DNA of 64,000 bases, taken from contig PAPM01000014.1 in the NCBI GenBank assembly GCA_002708905.1, positions 1 to 64,000 on the forward strand. The letters run 5' to 3'. Within the stretch, counting starts at the first letter, position 1, and every line of letters starts with the position of its first letter. This document shows, piece after piece, positions 11,557 to 19,518 of this stretch. The notes under the pieces are model-generated. The model had not been told where the DNA came from and ran no database searches. It was given only the letters and a program-made list of their open reading frames with translations. Source of the stretch: Pseudomonadales bacterium. GTDB taxonomy: Bacteria; Pseudomonadota; Gammaproteobacteria; Pseudomonadales; Ketobacteraceae. The translations under genes were made by a program, and so were the position numbers.

Positions 11557-11585
11557 GAAACTTTTTCCGACCTTCATCGTCTTAA
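11557..11585 (+). promoter_or_regulatory. Sigma-E/AlgU-type promoter of the polA-engB intergenic RNA
   Basis: GAAACTT (11557-11563), 16 bases, then TCTTAA (11580-11585) closely fits the extracytoplasmic-stress sigma consensus GAACTT-N16/17-TCTRA. The predicted start is near 11591. No gene lies immediately downstream on this strand except the RNA ending at 11703. Confidence 0.6.
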
Positions 11586-11590
11586 TACAT

Positions 11591-11703
11591 GAAGCTAAGG
11601 CAGCAATCCCCAGCCGAGTAAAATCGGCTACAGCAAACCGGCTTTCCCCCAAGAGCCGGACCCTAGGCCGGTAGCTTGCCCCAAGGCTACCGGCTCTTTT
11701 TTT
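11591..11703 (+). ncRNA. Candidate small RNA at the Spot 42/ErsA position
   Basis: About 113 nt between polA and engB, exactly where Escherichia coli encodes Spot 42 and Pseudomonas encodes ErsA. Three stem-loops are visible: AGCCGA/TCGGCT (11612-11629), CCGGCT/AGCCGG with a C5 loop (11638-11659), and the terminator stem (11667-11694) with a CCCC loop, ending in T7. C-rich loops that could pair with Shine-Dalgarno sequences and a U-rich 3' tail suggest an Hfq-dependent regulator. The sigma-E-type promoter strengthens the ErsA comparison, since ErsA is AlgU controlled. Its 5' end is inferred. Confidence 0.65.
11667..11703 (+). terminator. Rho-independent terminator of the small RNA
   Basis: A nine-pair stem GCCGGTAGC (11667-11675) / GCTACCGGC (11686-11694) is followed by TC and seven T. 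It acts on the + strand only and touches the stop codon of engB on the other strand. Confidence 0.9.
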
Positions 11704-11704
11704 C

Positions 11705-12337
11705 CTAAATCTTATCCTGGTTAAACCCAAACCAATTTGCCAGCACCGATCGTGCTTGTTCAACGCCGCTTTTGTTATGTGACGAAAACAACTGCACGCT
11801 GATGTTGTCACCGTAATCCTGCACCGCTTTTTTTACTGCAAACAAGGCGTTATTGGCGGGCCCTTTTTTCAGTTTGTCGCTCTTGCTCAACAAGATGTGC
11901 ACCGGCATATCGTAGTGCTGGGACCACTCCAACATCATCACATCAAACTCTTTCAGTGGATGGCGCACATCCATCACCAGGAACAAGCCGGCCAGGCATT
12001 CCCGCTTCTCCAGATATTCACCCATATTGGCCTGCCATTCCTGTTTCATTTTCTCCGGCACTTTGGCATAACCGTAACCGGGCAGATCCACCAGTTTCCA
12101 CTGCTCGTTCAAACTGAAAAAGTTAATCAGCTGGGTGCGCCCCGGCGTTTTGCTGGTACGGGCCAGGCCGGAATGGTCCACCAGGGTATTCAATGCACTG
12201 GATTTGCCGGAGTTGGAACGACCGGCGAACGCGATCTCGATACCACTCTCTGGTGGGCATTGGGACAAGGTGGCGGCGCTGATCTCAAACCGGGTCTGAC
12301 GCAGCAGGGTGGTAAACGGGTCGTGGGGGTTATTCAT
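11705..12337 (-). CDS. engB: Ribosome biogenesis GTP-binding protein EngB/YsxC
   Basis: A 210-residue TRAFAC GTPase. The Walker [10 protein letters not shown] is at residues 39-47; switch I lies in [23 protein letters not shown] is the G3 region, and LSKSDKL is G4. The start at 12337 (MNNPHDPF) is chosen from the family N-terminus; a longer open frame to 12457 has no ribosome site and a non-conserved tail. It helps assemble the large ribosomal subunit. It is convergent with polA and its small RNA, as in Pseudomonas. Confidence 0.96.
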   Translation of the reverse strand: MNNPHDPFTTLLRQTRFEISAATLSQCPPESGIEIAFAGRSNSGKSSALNTLVDHSGLARTSKTPGRTQLINFFSLNEQWKLVDLPGYGYAKVPEKMKQEWQANMGEYLEKRECLAGLFLVMDVRHPLKEFDVMMLEWSQHYDMPVHILLSKSDKLKKGPANNALFAVKKAVQDYGDNISVQLFSSHNKSGVEQARSVLANWFGFNQDKI

Positions 12338-12524
12338 GGCAAATTCCGGGGCTCTGGGGCGTTGGCGGCATTTTCTCCAATATTCCCCAGTGCTGTAAAG
12401 GACATTACCCCTTGGCCGGACTTTGTTATATAATCCACCCAATTTTTTTGCACACACGCTATGAGAGAGGGGTTCCGTATTCGCGGAAGCCTTGCCAAAT
12501 CAAGGGTATATAAGGGGTTCGTCC

Positions 12525-12821
12525 ATGAAGAAACTGATGCTCGCTTCTGCAATGATCGCACTGGGCCTGTCTGTGAATGTACAGGCGGAAGCGCCCGCCA
12601 AGTACAACACCTACTGCATGGCCTGTCACGGTACCGGAGCCGCTGGTGCCCCCAAAACCGGCGACACAGCAGCCTGGGCACCCCGTATTGAAGCCGCCGG
12701 TGGCATTGATGGCCTGGTAGCCAGTTCCAAGAAAGGCAAGAACGCCATGCCTCCCATGGGTCTGTGCAGCGACTGCAGTGATGCGGAGCTGAAAGAGATC
12801 ATCGAATTCATGTCGAAGTAA
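12525..12821 (+). CDS. Cytochrome c5 family protein
   Basis: A 98-residue periplasmic monohaem cytochrome. It has a signal peptide (MKKLMLASAMIALGLSVNVQA), the haem motif CMACH (C31, C34, H35), a likely axial methionine in AMPPMG and the second cysteine pair CSDC typical of cytochrome c5. ATG 12525 follows AAGGGG. It pairs with the c4 gene 47 bases downstream, as in Pseudomonas. The likely role is periplasmic electron transfer to terminal oxidases. Confidence 0.93.
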   Translation: MKKLMLASAMIALGLSVNVQAEAPAKYNTYCMACHGTGAAGAPKTGDTAAWAPRIEAAGGIDGLVASSKKGKNAMPPMGLCSDCSDAELKEIIEFMSK

Positions 12822-12868
12822 ACTCGGCTCAACACACTGATTTTCAAGCATTAAATTAGGACTAAGAT

Positions 12869-13504
12869 ATGAAATTGGTAGCAAACGTGCTGATCGCTGC
12901 TGCTCTGGTTGCGGGCGCGAACATCGCAAGTGCCGCCGGCGATGCCGAAGCGGGTAAAAATAAAGCTGCTGTCTGTGGTGCCTGCCACGGCGCGGACGGT
13001 AACAGCGCCATTCCCAACTTCCCCAAGCTGGCCGGTCAAGGCGCTGCGTACACAGTTAAGCAATTGAAAGACATGAAGAGCGGAGCCCGCACCGTACCTG
13101 AAATGGCCGGTATCGTTCCTGGCCTGTCTGAGCAGGACATGGAAGACCTGGCGGCCTATTACGCAGCTCAAACCCCAACCAAAGGCGCGGCCGATCCAGC
13201 CCTGGTTGAACGTGGCCAGCAGCTGTTCCGCGCAGGTGATGCCGAGAAAGGTATCACCGCCTGTGCTGCATGCCATGGTGCTACCGGCAAGGGCATGCCC
13301 GAAGCCGTATTCCCGGCGCTGGCAGGCCAGCACGCGGCTTACCTGGAAACGCAATTAAAAGCATTCCGCGCTGCTGGTCGTGAAGACCATGAAGGCAAAC
13401 GCCGCGAAAACGACGGTGAAGCCAAAATGATGCGCGCCACAGCAGCCCGTCTCAGTGACGACGACATCAAGGCACTGGCCAGTTACATCAACGGCATGTA
13501 CTGA
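12869..13504 (+). CDS. Cytochrome c4, dihaem
   Basis: A 211-residue protein with a signal peptide ending around residue 22 and two homologous cytochrome domains, CGACH (C36-H40) and CAACH (C132-H136). Each has a downstream methionine for axial binding (for example in PEMAGIVPGL). Cytochrome c4 carries electrons to cbb3 or other terminal oxidases. It ends just before a strong bidirectional terminator. Confidence 0.95.
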   Translation: MKLVANVLIAAALVAGANIASAAGDAEAGKNKAAVCGACHGADGNSAIPNFPKLAGQGAAYTVKQLKDMKSGARTVPEMAGIVPGLSEQDMEDLAAYYAAQTPTKGAADPALVERGQQLFRAGDAEKGITACAACHGATGKGMPEAVFPALAGQHAAYLETQLKAFRAAGREDHEGKRRENDGEAKMMRATAARLSDDDIKALASYINGMY

Positions 13505-13512
13505 GTTCCAGA

Positions 13513-13569
13513 GCAATAAAAAACCCCGGCCTGGTTCATAATGGAAGTAGGTCCGGGGTTTTTTATTGC
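13513..13569. terminator. Bidirectional terminator between cytochrome c4 and the SHP/DHC operon
   Basis: Perfect 17-bp arms (13513-13529 and 13553-13569). Each has CCCCGG/CCGGGG next to A6/T6 runs, so it works for both convergent transcripts. Confidence 0.93.
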
Positions 13570-13587
13570 CTTGCGTTTGTCGGCCAC

Positions 13588-14154
13588 CTAATCGTCCCAC
13601 TCGGCAAAATTAGGCACTTTCACCGTATCATTATCAAAAACCGCCTGCTCCGCCTTGGTATGGCAGGCATTACAGTTGCTTAGCGAGCGCACATCAGGAT
13701 TGTCCGCCACCATGCTATCCGTTAGTTCATGGTGCTTGCGTTTGATATAGGACACCTCGGTAATACGAAGTGGAACCTCATCCATGGAGGCCACCGAGCG
13801 GGCAATCTTACGGGAGCGTTTGAAGTAAGACTTCTCGGCACTGTTGGTCAACACATAACCCGTAATCTCAGCCAGTGTGACATCATCCAACTCAGCGTTT
13901 TCACCAAAATGGTCTTCCAGTGCGGACGGCGCCAACAGCTTCTGCCAGGACGGCGCCGTCAGCAAACCCGGAGGATAGGCGAAGTGGCAGGCACCGCATT
14001 CTTCTGCGTAGTTATCATTGTCCACTGGTCGAACCTCTTTCATCCGATCCAGGGTAAACAACCATTCAGCAAAACTTTCTTCCGCCAGCGCCGTTCCGGC
14101 CACAAACGACAAGCAGAGGAACAGCAACGTTAATATGGGTTTTGGATTCTTCAT
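13588..14154 (-). CDS. Diheme cytochrome c (DHC)
   Basis: A 188-residue exported cytochrome: signal peptide cleaved after about residue 24, then two CxxCH motifs, CGACH (C53-H57) and CNACH (C161-H165). DHC proteins are the electron partner of SHP (sphaeroides haem protein). Here the gene sits directly after an SHP gene and a cytochrome b561 gene, the known shp-dhc-cytb grouping. RBS GGAG before the ATG at 14154. Confidence 0.9.
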   Translation of the reverse strand: MKNPKPILTLLFLCLSFVAGTALAEESFAEWLFTLDRMKEVRPVDNDNYAEECGACHFAYPPGLLTAPSWQKLLAPSALEDHFGENAELDDVTLAEITGYVLTNSAEKSYFKRSRKIARSVASMDEVPLRITEVSYIKRKHHELTDSMVADNPDVRSLSNCNACHTKAEQAVFDNDTVKVPNFAEWDD

Positions 14155-14172
14155 GGAAACTCACTCCGATTA

Positions 14173-14523
14173 CTGAGATTTAAGGAATGCCAGGATGTCG
14201 AGCTGTTCCTGCGCTGTGCATTCCCGGCCCCAGGTCCATTTGCAGTTACGTTTGAACCACTTCGCCACTTTTTTGGGATCCTCATAACGATCCGTGGTAA
14301 CAGACTTGGCCATTGGCTCAATGGGCTTCTTGGTTTTTATGTGTTGCCCGGCCTGAGTGAGGTCAGTACCGTGACAGGTAGTGCAAGAACGGGATTCCCC
14401 ATTAACCGGAACTTCCTGCAGCCACAGCACTTTGCCTTGCTCTGACGAGGCAACCTCCGCGTGGACATGTACCGGAGCCGCAAATACCAGCATGCTCAAT
14501 AATGCAATCAGGGATTGATTCAT
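14173..14523 (-). CDS. SHP-type oxygen-binding cytochrome c (DUF1924)
   Basis: About 117 residues, starting MNQSLIALLS (14523; GGAG at a normal distance). There is a signal peptide to about residue 22, a single haem motif CTTCH (47-51), and the diagnostic C-terminal half KSVTTDRYEDPKKVAKWFKR followed by NCKWTWGRECTAQEQLDI. The two extra cysteines form the disulphide of SHP. SHP is a high-spin cytochrome c with an asparagine ligand that binds O2 and NO. It is in one operon with cytochrome b561 and DHC. Confidence 0.9.
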
Positions 14524-14533
14524 CGCTTGTCTC

Positions 14534-15121
14534 CTACCAGGCAATCTTCACGGCGGCGCCCATGGCCACACCACCCAGGATACCCGGGCCGGAGTGACCG
14601 GCCTCAGGCGCTTCGGACACCGCAGCCACCATGGCGATGGTACCCAGCAGCCCCAGCATCATGTGCAGGTTATCCGGGTCGGTAAAACCGTCTGCAAAAT
14701 GGAAATCATCCCAGTGATAGATAAAGCCGGTGGTGGCAGCGCCCGCCGCCAACGCTGTGGCGGACACGGCGAAGTATTCATGGGCGCTGTCCTCTTCTTT
14801 AGGAGACACTGCCGCCAACGCCACCAAAGCCAGGGCCCCCAGCCCCATATATTGGTGCGCCTTGCTACCGGTCAACCAGGATTCCTCATATTGTTCGTTG
14901 TCCTTGGTAAAGCTGAGGCCACTGCCTGACGAGCTTATATCTGGCGTCATGTCATTGGACGCCAGCGTCCGGGAATACACCGGCGGCGTTGCTCCAAAAG
15001 AGGGATCGTTGGGCACACTGAGATCCAATGATCCTGCCGCGACCGGCCCTGTCGCCAGCAGCCCGCATAGAAAGCAATAAGGAAAGCAGCGTAGAGAAAA
15101 GGCACTTGGATTTATTTTCAT
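14534..15121 (-). CDS. Histidine-containing membrane protein of the SHP operon, unknown function
   Basis: 195 residues. A signal-like N-terminus is followed by a polar region and three or four hydrophobic segments, the first GLGALALVALAAV. Conserved-looking histidines stand near membrane borders (KAHQYMG, SAHEYFAV, YHWDDFHF, DNLHMMLG). It overlaps the upstream b561 gene by 4 bases and ends 10 bases before SHP, so it is translationally coupled. The histidine pattern could bind haem b or a metal, which is inference. I do not know a named family. Confidence 0.8.
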   Translation of the reverse strand: MKINPSAFSLRCFPYCFLCGLLATGPVAAGSLDLSVPNDPSFGATPPVYSRTLASNDMTPDISSSGSGLSFTKDNEQYEESWLTGSKAHQYMGLGALALVALAAVSPKEEDSAHEYFAVSATALAAGAATTGFIYHWDDFHFADGFTDPDNLHMMLGLLGTIAMVAAVSEAPEAGHSGPGILGGVAMGAAVKIAW

Positions 15122-15717
15122 AATTCAGACCCTTCGTGGGTTGGTGAGGTGGATGAAAGAGGAAGCGGTTTTTTGCCGGTGATCATGGCCAGCACCAGAT
15201 TTTCCTGATGCAGGCGACTGGAACTGATCACCCCAAGAACATGCAGGGCCACACACCCCAGCAGCAGATACACCGTGAACCGGTGGACACCGAGTACAAG
15301 GTATATGGCATCGTCAGAAAGCATTGGATTGAGCAACAGCAGCGGTCCCTCAAATTCCAGGCCGGCCGCAAGCAGCAAACCGGTGAGGGACATCACCAGC
15401 AGCAGGGTGAGCAATACAAACACCATGGCCGCCCCCATGGGGTTGTGTCCAAGGTAGTGATCGGGCTTCCCGGTTAGCAGGGACCTGGCGTAATTGAGAC
15501 TATGACGGGGCCCGTACCAGAAATTGGCAAACCGGGCGTGATGACTACCCAGCACGCCCCACAGCAGGCGCACCAGCAGCATGCCCGCCAATCCATAGCC
15601 AACGACCAGGTGACTCTCATTCTGCCCCCACTCAGCACTGAAATAGGCGCCAACGAACAGACCCACCGTGCTCCAGTGGAACACGCGTACCACCGGGTCC
15701 CACACCTTCACCAACAC
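15118..15717 (-). CDS. Cytochrome b561-type membrane protein (SHP partner)
   Basis: 199 residues with four membrane helices and paired histidines typical of the bacterial b561/Ni-Fe hydrogenase cytochrome b family (VFHWSTVG, ESHLVVGYG, GVHRFTVYL, VALHVLGV). It starts MLVKVWDPVVRVFHW, the common N-terminus of this family. It would pass quinol electrons to DHC and SHP in the periplasm. First gene of the four-gene operon running to 13588. Confidence 0.92.
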   Translation of the reverse strand: MLVKVWDPVVRVFHWSTVGLFVGAYFSAEWGQNESHLVVGYGLAGMLLVRLLWGVLGSHHARFANFWYGPRHSLNYARSLLTGKPDHYLGHNPMGAAMVFVLLTLLLVMSLTGLLLAAGLEFEGPLLLLNPMLSDDAIYLVLGVHRFTVYLLLGCVALHVLGVISSSRLHQENLVLAMITGKKPLPLSSTSPTHEGSEL

Positions 15718-15912
15718 AGCATTCCCTCTTCGGATACTTTGCGGGAAGTGTAAAGAAGCCAGCTTAAGGCAACCTTAAGACAGACTTTTTTGTGCACTGT
15801 GAAGCACTTAACGCTATGATTGGGTTCAGTTTCCATTCAGGTGGAACCCGTTAGCCTTGGAACAGTCAGAAACTTACGGCTACGTATAACGAATCAGGAT
15901 TTCAGGACGCTT

Positions 15913-16566
15913 ATGAACTACTCACACATCCTCAAGACAACACTGGTGGCCTCACTGGCCCTGTTTGCAACCCTGCTTCAGGCAGAGACCTTCCGCGAAG
16001 GCGTGGATTACGAACTGTTGCAACAGCCCGGCAAAGTCGAGGTTCCCGGCAAAATTGAAGTGCGTGAATTCTTTTCCTTCAGCTGTCCCCACTGCTTCCG
16101 TCTGGAAAGCTTCACCTCGGAGTGGAAACCCAAACAGGCCGAAGACGTCAACTTTGTGATGACGCCGGCGGCCATGCGTAAGGACTGGGAACCTCTGGCC
16201 CATGCCTATTATGTGGCGGAAGCCCTGGGCAAACTGGACCAGATCAAGCCGGATCTGTTCGACGCCATTCACGTCAAGAAGAAGCAGCTCTTTACTCAGT
16301 CTGAACTGGCCGGCTTCTTCAAGGGTTATGGCGTCAGCGAAGACGATTTCAACAAGCTGTATAACTCTTTCAGCGTGCGGGTGAAGGTGCGTCAGGCCAC
16401 GGCACTGGCCAAGACTTATCGCCTGCGTGGCGTACCTGCCCTGGTGGTGAATGCCAAATACCTGGTGAAGACCCAAAACGACAAAACCTTTGCCGATATG
16501 CTGGAAGTGGTGGATTTCCTGGTGGACAAGGAACGCGCAGCGTCCAAAGTAGCCAGCAGCGAATAG
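15913..16566 (+). CDS. dsbA: Thiol:disulfide interchange protein DsbA
   Basis: A 217-residue periplasmic oxidase: signal peptide to about residue 24, active site CPHC (58-61) in FFSFSCPHCF, and the cis-proline loop RGVPALVVN. ATG 15913 with AGGA upstream is preferred over a longer frame from 15820. It introduces disulphides into exported proteins. It lies between cytochrome c4 and an EEP phosphatase, as in Pseudomonas. Confidence 0.95.
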   Translation: MNYSHILKTTLVASLALFATLLQAETFREGVDYELLQQPGKVEVPGKIEVREFFSFSCPHCFRLESFTSEWKPKQAEDVNFVMTPAAMRKDWEPLAHAYYVAEALGKLDQIKPDLFDAIHVKKKQLFTQSELAGFFKGYGVSEDDFNKLYNSFSVRVKVRQATALAKTYRLRGVPALVVNAKYLVKTQNDKTFADMLEVVDFLVDKERAASKVASSE

Positions 16567-16569
16567 GAT

Positions 16570-16590
16570 AGAGGGGGATTTCCCCCCTCT
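16570..16590 (+). terminator. Hairpin after dsbA
   Basis: AGAGGGGG (16570-16577) pairs with CCCCCTCT (16583-16590), 3 bases after the dsbA stop; the following T-rich stretch is short (TTGTATT). Likely terminator. Confidence 0.6.
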
Positions 16591-16677
16591 TGTATTGCCC
16601 AATTGAGGCACCCATTCATAGAACAGCCACGCTTTAGCGCCTACAATGAAAAATCCAGGCACGTTGAGTGAGAACGC

Positions 16678-17520
16678 GTGAATTTCGATATCAGCACCCA
16701 CAACAAAACCAGCTTCCATTCTACGGAACAACCCAGTGTGTTGCGTTTGCTCAGCTACAACATACAGGCGGCCATCGGAACCAGCTCGTTCCATCATTAC
16801 CTGACCCGCAGCTGGCGCCATGTTCTGCCGGACTGGCGCGGATTACAGCGGCTGGATCGCATTGGGCATGTACTGGCCCACTATGATCTGGTCTGTTTGC
16901 AGGAAGTCGACGGCGGCAGTCTGCGCAGCGGATTTGTAAATCAGGTTGCCTATCTGGCGGAGCTGGGGCGTTTTGAGTATTGGTACCAGCAGCTGAATCG
17001 TAACTTCGGACGCCTGGGCCAGTTCAGCAATGGGGTTTTGTCCCGCTTTGTTCCCTACGAGATCGAAGACCACAAACTGCCCGGGCTGAAAGGCCGTGGT
17101 GCCATCGTCGCCAAATACGGCAATGACAAGCACACCCTGGTGCTGGTTGGCCTGCATCTGGCCCTGAGCGAACGGGCCCGCTTTCGCCAGCTGGACTATG
17201 TGCGGGAGCTGATCCAGCACTACGAACATGTGGTGGTGATGGGGGATATGAACTGCCGCAGCGAGCAAATCATTGATACCCCGTTGCGGGACACCCACCT
17301 CATGCAGGTGAGCGGTGACCACCATACCTACCCCAGCTGGAATCCCACCCGCAACATCGATCATATCCTGGTGTCACCCAGCCTGAAGATCAATCACGTC
17401 AAAGTGCTGGATTACGATTATTCCGATCACCGCCCCATCGCCATGGAGGTCTCCCTGCCCGAAGCACTGGCGGATGCGCTGGCTGAACAGTCCCTGATTC
17501 GCAGCACTTCACCCAATTAA
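16678..17520 (+). CDS. Endonuclease/exonuclease/phosphatase (EEP) family protein
   Basis: 280 residues with the EEP catalytic set: SYNIQ near the start, the metal-binding glutamate in CLQEVDG, MGDMNCR, and the C-terminal DHILVSP and YSDHRPI. No signal peptide, so cytoplasmic. The start is GTG at 16678. The homologous position in Pseudomonas (between dsbA and dgcP) carries the same family. Substrate (nucleic acid or phospholipid) cannot be told. Confidence 0.9.
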   Translation: MNFDISTHNKTSFHSTEQPSVLRLLSYNIQAAIGTSSFHHYLTRSWRHVLPDWRGLQRLDRIGHVLAHYDLVCLQEVDGGSLRSGFVNQVAYLAELGRFEYWYQQLNRNFGRLGQFSNGVLSRFVPYEIEDHKLPGLKGRGAIVAKYGNDKHTLVLVGLHLALSERARFRQLDYVRELIQHYEHVVVMGDMNCRSEQIIDTPLRDTHLMQVSGDHHTYPSWNPTRNIDHILVSPSLKINHVKVLDYDYSDHRPIAMEVSLPEALADALAEQSLIRSTSPN

Positions 17521-17614
17521 CGGAACCTGTGCTAAATTTTCCACCTCTGCACTGGGCGAATCCCACAACTTTTCTATACTCATTTATAGATGAAGCGGCA
17601 GAATCAAGCGCCCC

Positions 17615-19315
17615 ATGGCAGACAGTAATACCCTGAATTGGAAAGACAAGTATCTGACTGCGCTCGAAGAATTTGAGCAAAGCCAGAAAAAAGACCAGAA
17701 CCGACTGGATTTGCTGCGTCGCGGACTGGTGCGGGTGAGCCTGGCAGCCGACGGCCTCGATCCCATTCTGGATGAACAATTGGATGAAATCCGCACCGCG
17801 TTGCGGGGTGGGCGGGATATTCAGACCCTGGAGCCGGTGATCGCCCAACTGGAACGGACCATTATGGCGCTGGATGACCGGCGCAAAGATGAGCAAAACC
17901 AGATTCGGGATTTGATCGACTCCCAGCTGGAGCAATATCTGGAGCTGAGCCTGCCCCGGGCTGACAAGTCCACCATCAAAAAACTGCGCAAATCCCTGCC
18001 CCAGCTGCTCACCGGCAACGGCATGCAGTCTGATGTAATCAAAGGGCTCAACCAGACCCACCACCGTGTCACCAAGCACCTGCTGGAGAGGATTGAAGAA
18101 CTGGGTCAAGGCCAGAAAGGCGGGTTGTTATCCCGGCTGTTCGGCAATACACCGGCCGAGACCGTAGAGGAACACAGCCTTGATGCGGAGCCCGGAAACG
18201 ATCATGGTATTGACCTGGCGGACATGAGTCAGGCCATCCCAACCGCCCCGACCACACCCGCCGATCAGACCGACCCACAACTGCCCAACCGCCTGAGCCG
18301 AATTCTCTGCAATCTACTGGAGCAACTGGAAGTCCCTGCTGACTTTACCACCCGCAAGGAAAAACTGGTGGACAATATAAAGTCCGCCTTCAGTCTCAAC
18401 AGACTGCCGGATTTTCTGGATGAAACCACCCAGCTGGTGGCTTCCACCCGGATGGTGGCACAAAAAGAATTTGAAGGTTTCCTGGTTGCGCTGCATCAAC
18501 GGCTGAACGACATTCAGGACTTTCTGATCACCGCACGGGAAGGTGAAGAACGCTGCCTGCAGAATCAGGAAAAACTCGATCTGGATGTGCGCCAGGAACT
18601 GGCAGACATGCAGGAAAATGTGGCGGCCAGCAATGATCTCGGCAAACTGAAACTGGATATCGAAAGCATGGTGAACCGTATTGTTTCTGCGGTCGACCTG
18701 TTTCAGACAGAAGAGCGCAAACGGCGGGAAGACGTCTACCAACACATTGAAACACTGGGCAAACGCATGGCAACCATGGAAGATGAAGCCATGCAATTGA
18801 AAAGCACGCTCGAAGCCCAACGCATGGAAGCGCTACGGGATACCCTTACCGAACTTCCCAACCGCGGGGCCTACGATGATTATATTGAAGCGGAGTTTTC
18901 CCGCTGGCGCCGTCACGGGCGCCCGTTGTCATTAGCCATCATCGATATTGATCACTTCAAAACGGTCAACGACACCTTGGGACATCTGCGCGGTGACAAA
19001 GTGTTGAAGCTGGTGGCGAGGGAAATTTCACGCAAGGTACGCAATGAAGATTTTGTCTCCCGCTATGGTGGTGAGGAATTCACGGTGATTATGCCGGAGA
19101 CCGATCTGCATGCCGCCCATGCGGCGATGGAAAAAGTCCGCGCCGCCATCGAGGCCTGCCCTTTCAATTTTAATCAAAAGCGGATACCTATCACCGCCTC
19201 CTTCGGAATAGCCGCATTTGCTGAAGGGGATGAAATCGTAAACTGTTTTGAACGCGCCGATAAAGCACTGTATAAAGCCAAGGAAAATGGTCGTAACCGG
19301 ATAGAGCTGGGATAA
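17615..19315 (+). CDS. dgcP: Diguanylate cyclase, DgcP-like
   Basis: 566 residues. A long alpha-helical, coiled-coil-rich N-terminal region (about 1-400) is followed by a GGDEF domain with active GGEEF (485-489). The product-inhibition I-site RNED (476-479) stands five residues before it. It should make c-di-GMP and be feedback controlled. No membrane segments. Domain build and synteny with dsbA and the EEP gene match DgcP of Pseudomonas, which is localised at cell poles. The symbol is given on that basis. Confidence 0.88.
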   Translation: MADSNTLNWKDKYLTALEEFEQSQKKDQNRLDLLRRGLVRVSLAADGLDPILDEQLDEIRTALRGGRDIQTLEPVIAQLERTIMALDDRRKDEQNQIRDLIDSQLEQYLELSLPRADKSTIKKLRKSLPQLLTGNGMQSDVIKGLNQTHHRVTKHLLERIEELGQGQKGGLLSRLFGNTPAETVEEHSLDAEPGNDHGIDLADMSQAIPTAPTTPADQTDPQLPNRLSRILCNLLEQLEVPADFTTRKEKLVDNIKSAFSLNRLPDFLDETTQLVASTRMVAQKEFEGFLVALHQRLNDIQDFLITAREGEERCLQNQEKLDLDVRQELADMQENVAASNDLGKLKLDIESMVNRIVSAVDLFQTEERKRREDVYQHIETLGKRMATMEDEAMQLKSTLEAQRMEALRDTLTELPNRGAYDDYIEAEFSRWRRHGRPLSLAIIDIDHFKTVNDTLGHLRGDKVLKLVAREISRKVRNEDFVSRYGGEEFTVIMPETDLHAAHAAMEKVRAAIEACPFNFNQKRIPITASFGIAAFAEGDEIVNCFERADKALYKAKENGRNRIELG

Positions 19316-19518
19316 ATCCGGCCATCTTTTACAAGCCCCGTACCCACCCTGCAACAACCTCGAAAAACACACACTCCTATACGGCCAAACCGGCCCCGCT
19401 TTTGGCCGGCAATGCCTATCTTAGCCCCATCTTACATGGTCTAATTTTTTCAGATCAGCTGACCCATCCAATTCTGGGCAACGTCAATAACAATAATAAT
19501 CGCTCCTGGATTTAGCAT

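Noticed and set aside
11458-11811. 117-codon minus-strand frame across the polA-engB gap
   Set aside because: It overlaps the 3' end of engB and runs antisense to the small RNA and its terminator; no ribosome site or family pattern.
19383-19409. GC-rich palindrome after the diguanylate cyclase as a terminator
   Set aside because: Stems GGCCAAA/TTTGGCC and CCGGCC/GGCCGG compete and no T run follows on either strand; not listed as a terminator.
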